64,000 nucleotides of DNA from Asterias rubens. Taxonomy: Eukaryota > Echinodermata > Asteroidea > Forcipulatida > Asteriidae. Numbering within the stretch: position 1 is the stretch's first letter; every line of letters begins with the position of its first letter. Below the pieces are notes generated by a model. That model worked only from the letters and a program-made list of their open reading frames with translations. It was not told the origin of the DNA and ran no database searches. Below are positions 33,301 to 45,300 of this stretch, in pieces. The translations under genes were made by a program, and so were the position numbers. The stretch lies in contig NC_047073.1 in the NCBI RefSeq assembly GCF_902459465.1, positions 6,448,001-6,512,000 of the forward strand. Direction: 5' to 3'.

Positions 33301-36300
33301 CAGTATGTTTAATTCTAACATGTGTAAAGCAGGCCTCGAAATAACCGACAGCACCAACGGCAATTGCCGTCAGAGCCCTGTGCCATTGCCGTGATACTCT
33401 CGAAAACGACAATTCACGGCAATATAGTGCCGTGCCCTTTTTATCCAACAGCCGTCGGTGGCCCTTTTGTAAAATTGTTAAATGCACACTAAATGTCCGC
33501 TTGTATGTTTACACTTTTACTGTTGGGATAATCATAAAAAAAATTCACTATAAAAAAAGTTCTGCAAAACACAGACCACAGACCTACTACTCCTATCCGC
33601 GATCGCTACAACGCACGCAGCAGTCCCATGGTTTCCAATAAAGGCACGTAGTCTTTTTACTTTGTGTTCTACAATAAAGGAAAGAAACATTGAGCGCTAG
33701 AACAATGCAATAGAACGATAATAAACGCCCTCTATTGGCAAAATATCACAGTGCATCACACGATAACGCCTCAACCTAAGACTGCACAAGTCTGCACATG
33801 CTTGGAAAATGGGTTTCCCCCCCCGAATTGCAATCGCTGGTGTGCACGCTTACACCATACAACAGCATAGTCTTCGCTGGTATGCACGCAATAACCGCGA
33901 AAGCATGGTCTGCGCAGCACAGTTCCTCAGAAATGTTACCTTGTTTACGAAAATTACACAACGTGTAGTCTTTATTTTACCAAAATGACGCCAATTACGA
34001 TACCTTGGATCGATAGAAAGATTATTTTACTGTATAACGTAAGATTTGTTTCTTCCTTATTTTGTTTTGTCTTGTTGTTTTGGGGAAGTTTTTGCGGGGT
34101 GTTTTCGCAAAGTCAAAAATGATGTGATGATGAAGCTGCATTGATTTTACATGCGCGATTTTTTTAAACCTTTGTTAAGTTTTGTACATTTTAGTTTTTG
34201 CCAGGATGCCCCTCAAATTCTAAAAAAATGCAGTGGTGCCCTTTTACACTTACAAAATTGCTGTGATGCCCTCCATGCTCTTTAGAACACGAAGTTCGAG
34301 GACTGGTAAATCGCAGAGAGGAACCAGTGACACTATAGCGAAAAGGTGGAAGGTTGACTAGATCTCAAACTGTGTCGTTCAAGTGAGTGTGTCACTGCGC
34401 ATGTACATTGTTGGTCAGTGGTCAATCACGGGTCAACTAAAATGTGCCCACTTGAACTTGCTCAGAGTTGTAGCTAGACCAATTTTAGTGGTGGGCTATA
34501 ATAGATCTAATGTTTTTGATTCCACCAAGGGCGAGCGGTTCAATAAAATGATTAATGTTTAATTGTGGGGCCATCATTGCTGAAGTGCAAGCTTCAGGCA
34601 TGATGCTAGGTTTCCAAACTGTTTATTAATGTTTAATTGTGGGGCCATCATTGCTGAAGTGCAAGCTTCAGGCATGATGCTAGGTTTCCAAACTGTTTAT
34701 TAATGTTTAATTGTGGGGCCATCATTGCAGAAGTGCAAGCTTCAGGCATGATGCTAGGTTTCCAAACTGTTTATTAATGTTTAATTGTGGGGCCATCATT
34801 GCTGAAGTGCAAGCTTCAGGCATGATGCTAGGTTTCCAAACTGTTTATTAATGTTTAATTGTGGGGCCATCATTGCTGAAGTGCAAGCTTCAGGCATGAT
34901 GCTAGGTTTCCAAACTGTTTATTAATGTTTAATTGTGGGGCCATCATTGCTGAAGTGCAAGCTTCAGGCATGATGCTAGGTTTCCAAACTGTTTATTAAT
35001 GTTTAATTGTGGGGCCATCATTGCTGAAGTGCAAGCTTCAGGCATGATGCTAGGTTTCCAAACTGTTTATTAATGTTTAATTGTGGGGCCATCATTGCTG
35101 AAGTGCAAGCTTCAGGCATGATGCTAGGTTTCCAAACTGTTTATTAATGTTTAATTGTGGGGCCATCATTGCTGAAGTGCAAGCTTCAGGCATGATGCTA
35201 GGTTTCCAAACTGTTTATTAATGTTTAATTGTGGGGCCATCATTGCTGAAGTGCAAGCTTCAGGCATGATGCTAGGTTTCCAAATTGTTTATTAATGTTT
35301 AATTGTGGGGCCATCATTGCTGAAGTGCAAGCTTCAGGCATGATGCTAGGTTTCCAAACTGTTAATGTTTAATTGTGGGGCCATCATTGCTGAAGTGCAA
35401 GCTTCAGGCATGATGCTAGGTTTCCAAACTGTTTATTAATGTTTAATTGTGGGGCCATCATTGCTCAAGTGCAAGCTTCAGGCATGATGCTAGGTTTCCA
35501 AACTGTTTATTAATGTTTAATTGTGGGGCCATCATTGCTGAAGTGCAAGCTTCAGGCATGATGCTAGGTTTCCAAACTGTTTATTAATGTTTAATTGTGG
35601 GGCCATCATTGCTGAAGTGCAAGCTTCAGGCATGATGCTAGGTTTCCAAACTGTTTATTAATGTTTAATTGTGGGGCCATCATTGCTGAAGTGCAAGCTT
35701 CAGGCATGATGCTAGGTTTCCAAACTGTTTATTAATGTTTAATTGTGGGGCCATCATTGCTGAAGTGCAAGCTTCAGGCATGATGCTAGGTTTCCAAACT
35801 GTTTATTAATGTTTAATTGTGGGGCCATCATTGCTGAAGTGCAAGCTTCAGGCATGATGCTAGGTTTCCAAACTGTTTATTAATGTTTAATTGTGGGGCC
35901 ATCATTGCTCAAGTGCAAGCTTCAGGCATGATGCTAGGTTTCCAAACTGTTTATTAATGTTTAATTGTGGGGCCATCATTGCTGAAGTGCAAGCTTCAGG
36001 CATGATGCTAGGTTTCCAAACTGTTAATGTTTAATTGTGGGGCCATCATTGCTGAAGTGCAAGCTTCAGGCATGATGCTAGGTTTCCAAACTGTTTATTA
36101 ATGTTTAATTGTGGGGCCATCATTGCTGAAGTGCAAGCTTCAGGCATGATGCTAGGTTTCCAAACTGTTAATGTTTAATTGTGGGGCCATCATTGCTGAA
36201 GTGCAAGCTTCAGGCATGATGCTAGGTTTCCAAACTGTTAATGTTTAATTGTGGGGCCATCATTGCTGAAGTGCAAGCTTCAGGCATGATGCTAGGTTTC

Positions 36301-39300
36301 CAAACTGTTAATGTTTAATTGTGGGGCCATCATTGCTGAAGTGCAAGCTTCAGGCATGATGCTAGGTTTCCAAACTGTTTATGTTAGTGGACCATGCAAT
36401 AAAGTGAATGGCCTTTTTACTGTGTTCTTTCTCTGTGACATTTGATAATCCTTACCATAAGCTGTGTCTCAATGATCAATGAACTGGACAATATTTTAAT
36501 TTATTCTAGGAGACATTTGTGCTGGGCGGCACAATGTATTTTGCTTAAGAGTGCTGGGCAAAAATTGTGAGTCCGGGGCAGGCTAAGATTTTGATGAAAA
36601 GCTGGTAACTTTAAGTATGACCAAATATGTGACCCGCCTGATCGTAATGAGGAATATCGAGTAAAGTATAATTTCATGTAATCTGACACCCAACTTAATC
36701 AAAGCAGAAAATTATTGAAAAATATTGGATTTTTTAAATTTTTTTATTTCTGCACTTTTAGGATGCCTTAATCTTGATTAAACTTGCTGTGGTCTTACCT
36801 TTTCGTCAAAAGATTAATAAAGATGCAAAAACAGATGATTTCTGAGCCATATTTTTGTCCTAATTATAAAAAAAAATGTTTGGAAATAAACTCCAAATAG
36901 ATAAAATCGCCCCTTTTCAATCGCGATAGCTGCCCTAAGCACATCGAGATACTTTTTTGAAGCGAGTGACCTCATCTATCTAAATATACATTACGTCAAC
37001 ACGTTGGGCGACTGCATTGCTTGTTACAGTGGTTCAAGGAAACCTGTTTCCGTCACCTGACCTATTTCATTCATATGATTCGCATCGCGAGATTAGTACG
37101 GCTTACCTACATACCGAGCGAGGCGTCTGTTTATCTATGCAGCGAGGCCGTTACCCGACCCAGTGCTGTTGCTACGTGACGTCATACAAAATGTAGCTAG
37201 CTTGGCTCCTAGCTATGCGCACACACCACCATCAGGGAGCCCCATGCATACATGTACATACAGGTTTTACACGGCACTAGAGAGAGCCAAGCTATAACGA
37301 TCGTTGCCACACCGCCATGACAAAACAGTGTCTGATTTTCATCAATATTTCGGGGGTTTTCGAGGTTGAATTATTCCAAACCCAAATAATTCTGAATGCT
37401 AAAGGAATAATCTTTCAGTTAAACTTGGTGTTGGGTGAGAAGTATCACTAAAATCATGAGAAACATGCACGGAAAAATTGCGAATGAAATCTGTTCCCTG
37501 GTCATGGTCTTGAAGCAGAGCCAATGTAAGGCCGGACGCGACGAGGGTGATGTAACTGCACCCTGTCATGACGGAACAAACTCGCATTTCAAGTTGGAAA
37601 TAACAACGGAAATCGCTCTACTATTTCAGGTACAAATTGTCAAATTTATTTTTGAAATTGTCTACATATTATAATTAATATTATCATTGGGTTGTTGTTA
37701 CATTTTGGTCCTACTGTTGGTCCGACTATGCCGGGGTTAAAAACCAATGTTTTCATTTCGTAAAAAATATTATTTTAATGAGTGCGTGTGAGACGTCGCG
37801 TTTTTAAAAATTAATTTTTCTGGTGTTTATGTTTTTGAAAATGGGTTGTAAAATTAAGCGTCAAGGTCATCCAAAATCCCACATTATTTCAGACAGGAAG
37901 CTCGTATGATCTTGATTTTGATTGCATTTAAAATGTTAAGATTTGCTTGTTTGGACTAGGATGGTAAACGCAAAAATGAAATTTACTAGATATTCCTCAT
38001 TACGACAGAGCGGGTCACATATCTCCTACGCTAGGTTAAATTCTGCTTCATTTTCGAGTAACAAAATGATTTGATTTGTTTGTATTTATTATAAAGGAAC
38101 ATTGATCGATCTAACTTCAAGCAGGTTGTTCACATTGCTGCTATACCTTGTACAGAGTCAAGCAGATTACATCTTGTGGCAGTCACACAAACGGGTTCGT
38201 TCAATATACATTAATTTTTGCAGAGGGATCATTCTCTGTATATGACCCCAAAATGTGGAATAAGCTTCCTATACAGATCAGAAATGCCAGCTCACTCACC
38301 TCATTCAAGACACTCTGTAAAGCTCACCTGTTCCAGCAGGCTTACTAACCATTCAACTGTGCCTCAGCGCCTTAGAACAAACTCTTGATTTTGGCGCTCT
38401 ACAAATGACCTTTGATTGATTGATTGATTGATTTATCAATTCTACACCAGTATTTATTCTGGTTGTGAGCACAAACCATTACAAAGCTTGAATAGTCTCT
38501 TTAGCGGCATTCGCATTGGACTTAAACGGTGAACTTACCACCGCAATTTGTTAACTTTTACCAATATTAAGTCCAAGTGTGAACAGCCGGTAACCTATCG
38601 GGGTGGTAAAACTATTGCCACAGCACTGTTAACTTAGCAGGCTGTTTCAAGTCGCTGCAACTTAACAATGTTAACTTAACAGGGACAAGAAGTCCAATGC
38701 CAACACATCATTCCGGTAACTTAACCACACTGTCACGTCACTTCCATTAACTAGTCCCTAGTAAGTTACCGGACACAAATTAATCCAAGCGCGAACAGCT
38801 GTTAACTTAAGCCCCTTTCACACGAGAGCATTTTAGCAAGGGTCCCTTGCTAAATTGTAGCATTGTTGTAAAATTTTACAAAATGTTCCTCAGGTGAATA
38901 GACAACAAAAAGTTTCTACTGTCCAAGTTCTTTTGCAAAATGTTGTCAAACATTGCCACATTTAACAACCCTGTTAAAATTAGGCAAGGGACCCCACAGA
39001 CATTTCTGTAGCACTCAGGCATGCAACTCTTACGCGTTTCCGCGTTTTTTTTGTTTTTTTTTAATGTGAAAAAAAACCGAAAAAAAAAACGAAAAAGAAA
39101 AAAAAACAGATTTTTAATTTTTTTTTCATGTTAAAAACAAAACAAAAAGTACTCGTGTCACGGTGAAAGGGAATGCGGCGTATGTGTGTAAACATTGGGT
39201 GTGTTCGATTAGCTTCCCCGTGTCGACCCCGCGGTGCTCATTCGGGTGAGCCGCCCCTGACAAGAGCTAATCGAACGATCACACTCGCACTCTCGTGGTG

Positions 39301-42300
39301 ACGTCAGCCTCAAGTGACCCGTTCAACAAGCAGGGCACTGGGGCTGACCCGGGTGAGCTCCTGGAATGACGTTTTTTGTTTAGCCTAATATATGCCTGGC
39401 ATTAACAGTGTACAGCTACAATCATGTAGAATAAGCCTAGTACATGCTAAAAATGCACCTAAGAGCATAATAAACCTCAACATTTTCTAGGGTACCATTG
39501 TGGGTATCATGTCCCGTGGCGGGACATTGCGTTGTGCCTTTGAAAATTGTCCTCTTTTTTTTTCAACGGGCAGTTGCATGCCTGAGCACTCTAGTAGCGG
39601 CCAATGCGAATGCGGCTTTTGTCTATTCGTGTAATGGGCAATGACATTAGACATTACATGTACATGCAACACTGTTTCTATTTTACTCTGTGCTCAGCTT
39701 ATGAAATAGATAATTTTGAGTCAACTGGTCATCGAAGTTGCAAGAGAATAATGAAAGAAAAAACACCCTTGTTGTACAAATTTATGTGCCCTCAGATGCT
39801 TGAGAAAGGCTTCAGGCCTGAAGTCTTTCTCGAAACTACGTTACTTCAGAGGGAGCTGTTTCTCACAATGTTTTATACTATCAATAGCTCTCTATTGGTT
39901 AAACCAAGCAAGTTTTTATGCTAACAGTTATTTTGAGTAATTACCAATAGTGTCCTACTTGGATTACCAATAGTGTCCTACTTGGATTATTTCTTGCAGG
40001 TGTGCGGTTGTATTTTACAACTATTCCTTTCCAAGGAGGTTCAATTGGTGGAGTACATGTAGGATCTCGAGATAGGCCAATTAATCTATGCCTGGTTCAT
40101 ATTAGACTACCTCCTGGATTCACTGCTAATGCTTCTCAGTATCGACCAACCAATGTACATGCTGCTGTCTACAGTCAAGGTAATGCGGGCTACGCATAGA
40201 GGGTGCACTGGTCTATATACATGGACAAGGCATGCGCACATGCGGCCATTTGTTGAAGAAAAAAAACATTGCCTTGCTTGTATTTATCATACATACACAC
40301 CGACGCAACAAGTAGGCCTACTTCATCACGCGTACATCTTTGATCTCACAAAATGGCGCGTGTCTTCTTGCGGTCCCGTTGCGTTCAGCATGCAGCATTA
40401 CCAGTGTGCCCTCTAGTTCTCTATGGGACTACGCCTTATATTTCTTGTAGCTGATGGTGTCGGTATCTTTATTTATAAGTCGTTATGTCTATTTCACTCC
40501 GTCGATGTATAATAACAATAATAGTGGCTTCTTGTATAGCTTGCATACCCGTCACTCAGTGATGCTTAAGGAGCTTTAACATACATTGTTTTCCTGCAAG
40601 GTATGTGGGACTATGTTTGAATTATGAGACCTACGCCTTCTACATAGAACCATGTAATGGTTTACAAGGTGCTGTGGCGCAAACTGCTGCCAATCAAACC
40701 AGGAACATCGGAGCGAGCCTTTTCTCTTTACGATAAGTGCACTGGATTCTTTTACGTTGGTTACACAACACAGGACCAATGGCTTTACGTCCCTTTTGTA
40801 TGCTTACAATGCTATTTTGTTGTCTGCTTTTATATAATCTTCTTGTGTTCTATTCATATTGCCAATGACTGGATGGGTAAAGAAGAAGTTGCTGCGGTGT
40901 TGTGGCTGAGCGGATAAGAGCAGCGGACTCAAGTTCTGGTGGTTAAGTTATCGGGATGTGGGTTCGAATCCCGGTCATGACACCTGTGTCCTTGAGCAAG
41001 ACACTTAACCTTAGCCTCTTTCCACCCTGGGGTAAATGGGTACATGTGAGGGCAGAATTTGTTCTTGTGATTGATTAGCTTAGTGTGCTGCATATTTGGC
41101 AGCACAGGCTGTATTCTCCCCAGGGAGCTGAGATGGTTTAAGGAATGATTTAAGGCCCAGTGACCAGGGGTAATAATGTTGAAGCACCATGAGCATCACT
41201 GCGTGAAGGATCTGAGCGCTATATAAGCCACTATTATAATTATTATTTTTATTATTTCAATAAAAATATAATGACCCTTGTTGTTTACTCAGGTACAATG
41301 CTGTTATGTTGCTCACAAACAGAAGAGTCAGATCACTTATGGTGTCTCAATCCAGATTCATTCCCATTCCAACGCTCACTCATGGAAACTCAGGTAATTA
41401 TGTAATCTTCTTGGACTGTAAAGGGGGTAACCCGGTTTCAGCCCCAGGAGTAGGTGGCAACAGCCCCTACAAAAAAATAGTTGATTGTAGCCCACACCTT
41501 GAAGTGGCCTTCAGGCATTGTGTGTCTGGTCTTGCATAAAAAAAACTCCCCCCATCTTAACCAGATGTATGACACTGATGGATTGTGATATGTTTTGTGT
41601 AGGTGACTCATTCGATTGGGAGTAGGACGTGGGTTTTAGCTGAGGTTCCATCTATCCCACTCCTGACACCAAGGATTGATGTAGAGAGACCCAGACAAGC
41701 AGAACCACCTAGTGTAGTAACTCAACACACTGTTACATCACCTTCATATGTGCTGCTTAGTTCAAAGGTAAATCATAATATAGCATTGACTGAACAACAT
41801 CTAATAATAGTACTACTAATAAATACATTTGTAAAGCGCCTTATACGAAAAGCCTCTAAGCGCATAAACAGAACAATAAAATATACAATGAGAGAAAGAT
41901 ACAAATTACAAATAAGCAGATTATACAAATAAGCAGCTTCAAACAAATAAGTTTTTAACAGAGACTTGAACAATTTGTAAAGAAGTAGCCTGGTGAATAT
42001 GCAGAGGAAGACTATTGCAAATAAACGGTGCGGTGCGGCAAATGAAAATGATATGTAGCCATAAAAAATGGAAGAAGCTCTAGTAGTTGAAAGCAATGAC
42101 TGTTCATTGATATTTGTTTTGTTCACCGCAAAGAAAATATAAGTGCATGTAATAATTTGCTCAAATTTGAAGTAGATTGAGAATGGTTTTCTATACAGGG
42201 AAGCTACCTGGTGAATAAACTGCGTCCAGTGGATCAGCTGCGTCAGCTCATGCTCAACAATATGGGACCAGATAACCCTGTGGTTGAAAGCTTCTTTAAA

Positions 42301-45300
42301 CTGCACAAGGTAAAGACAAACTAGTTGATCAGATATTTATATACATGTGTTTATTACACATCAGATATTTATATACATGTGTTTATTACACATCAGATAT
42401 TTATATACATGTGTTTATTACACATCAGATATTTATATACATGTGTTTATTACACATCAGATATTTATATACATGTGTTTATTAAAACCAGATTGCTCCG
42501 GGCAGATAGGGCTTGTAAGTCTTAAATCCTACTTAGGATAAGGTACTCTGATCTCAAACCCGGGCAGGAGGGGCTACTTAGGATAAGGTACTCTGATCTC
42601 AAACCCGGGCAGGAGGGGCTACTTAGGATAAGGTACTCTGATCTCAAACCCGGGCAGGAGGGGCTCATAAGCCTTGGGAGGCAGCCCTTCTAGATGAAGG
42701 CAAACTCTTACTTCAAACCCTAAGGCTGGGGCAGCAGCAGTGCTTCTGCAGGTATGCTGGCAGTCGTATAGGAGATTCTCCCTCCCTCCGGCAAATATTC
42801 CACCTGGTGCCTACCAACAACCCTGAAGCTTGACTATGATGCAGTCATTCTTGTAGCGAGCTGACAGCCTATTGACCCCTTGCACGCGCGTCACACGCAG
42901 GGACTGATGCCATGCTCACCATGTTGGTGGGCAGTTAGGTTTACGTGTATTAACGCCGCGTCGCCTAAAATGCACACTTCACTGCATAACGCACGGCATA
43001 GAAAACACACAGTGAAATTGCCCACCAGTATGGCGCATTCAAGATTTTTCTGATGATGACGCCAGGTGAAATGGGTCAATTGACCCAATTCACCTGATGT
43101 CATCATCGGAAAAATCTTGAATGCGCCATTTGGTGGGCAATGTCAACGTGTGTTATTCAGTGAAGTGCGCATTTTAGGCGACACAGTGTTTACAAGGTAA
43201 ACCTATTGCCCAACAAAGTGGTGAGCGTGGCGCAGTTGCCACGTGTGACGTGTGTGCAAGGTGTCAATATGGTGTATACAATTTGTAGGAATGATGCTGT
43301 GATACTTGTTCCAACAATGGTGATATTAGTTTTTATTCTATTTTAAAATAACCATCTTGTTGTTGAACTTACAGGAGGATCAAGCTTGTGCAACCTGTCT
43401 CATCTTAGCATGTTCAAGGGCATCAAGTGATGTTCAAGTTACTGCTTGGGCAACGCAAGCATTCTTTCAATATGGTGGAGCAGCTTCGATGAAACTGTAT
43501 GGAAGTCACATCCCAAATACCCCAACTAACCTCTTTGGTAAGACACATATTCCAGGTGGAAGGCATGCAATTTTTTAGCTGATTAGCTGATTTCCTCTTC
43601 TTATTTTTTTTAAACAGTGTCATAGAAAACTGAAAAACTGAGTTGGCTAGTATCCTTAATCGGGCATAATATCCTCAAATGGGGATCTGGTGTATGGAAG
43701 TCACATCCCAAATACCCCAACTAACCTCTTTGGTAAGACACATATTCCAGGTGGAAGGCATGCAATTTTTTAGCTGATTAGCTGATTTCCTCTTCTTATT
43801 TTTTTTAAACAGTGTCATAGAAAACTGAAAAACTGAGTTGGCTAGTATCCTTAATCGGGCATAATATCCTCAAATGGGGATCTGGTGTATGGAAGTCACA
43901 TCCCAAATACCCAAACTAACCTCTTTGGTGAGACACATACTCCAGTTGGCTAGTATCCTCAATCTGGCATAATATCCTCATTTGGGAAAAATTTATGTAT
44001 TAATTTTGAGGGCAAGGTAAATATGGCCCATCTCCTTCTTCCCAGTCAAATTGTCTACTAGAGGTTACCCTCACTGGTATTTTGGGTCTCTATAATATGG
44101 GTAATATTGTTAGACTCAGCGGAAAACCCAGTTGGGAATGATTCTAAAAAGCATCTAGCCGGGATCATTTTGCAGTAAACTTGCAATGAACCTCTATTAT
44201 GTAGTTGATTAATATTGATTGTATTGACAGGGGGTACATCACCTGTTACCGGGCAGAGACCTGATGTTCAGTTTGCATCTATTCCTTCTGTATCAGGTAA
44301 TCATTTGATTAATATTGAAATAAGTTATCAGTCACTTACCCAGTTTCCCTTTTTACCGGGTGAGTAGAAAAAAAAACAATCATTGGATGGGAGCTACTAT
44401 TTTAAGAATAAGAAAAATCTTGAACAAATAAAAGTCCATTTCTTAGTAGGTTATTGATTTACCTTTACAATGGTGAAATAATGGGGGTGATTGACAAAGG
44501 TATTCCACAGGTATGCTTATTTCAATCAGATGGCATAAAAACATTTTTGTCCAACTACATTTGTGTTTCATTTAAGGAGGGCAAGTTGGCTCTCAAAAGA
44601 GTATTTGGGGTTATTGTTGGCCCTGAAAAGAGCCAGTTGGTTTTGTTGGACATATCATTTTGCTTAACACACCTCTGCAGGCCATTGCCGTGATGCCCCA
44701 GCGAATTGCTGTGATGCCCCTGTAAAAATCACGAACCTTACGGCCACTTGGCCGTCGTGCCCTTTTCCATTGATTCCATAGCATTATTTATTCGAAAGTG
44801 TTATTTAATTATGAAGGTAAATTGTTTCGGAACGTACGATCCCACGCACTTGTTTTCACAATGCTGCTTTGCAATAAAAAATGTGTCGAGAACGAGGCAC
44901 GGTAGCCATATCAAACGTAGCTGAGCTGTTTACTACTAAAAACGCAGCACCAGACTACTCCCATGTAAAAACTGGCTACACTAAATTACGCAATTTCGCG
45001 CTGAATTTTTTTATTGAGAACTGTATTTGTAGGGGATGGGGCCGGAGAGGCGTGGGCCGGGGGCTGGATACAGTCTATGTTTTTCCCCTGGCTATTTCAC
45101 TGGTGTCCAAGGCTTGTGGTTTTGGATTAATGTTTGTGACACAGCACAACCAGTGACCTGCCCGCCTTGCGACTTTCTTTTTCATTGCCAAACACATGTT
45201 TGTGTACACACAACAAGCGTGTCATTGTAAAACGTCAAAATCTGATGATATTGAGGTAACAGCAGAGCCATAATTTTGGAAATCATCATACTCCATCAAG

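Noticed and set aside
34551..36380. CRISPR-like array of regular repeats
   Set aside because: Units are adjacent with no unique spacers, in an intron of an animal gene; it is a satellite.
37435..37674. Plus-strand ORF of 79 residues inside the 1.4-kb transposon
   Set aside because: No transposase motif seen; kept only as part of the mobile element.
41306..41539. Plus-strand ORF of 77 residues overlapping NUP155 exon 10
   Set aside because: It is in a different frame from the conserved exon 10 ([19 protein letters not shown]), so it is a shadow.
42325..42541. Plus-strand ORFs of repeated [24 protein letters not shown] sequence
   Set aside because: Translation of the 32-bp x 5 array.
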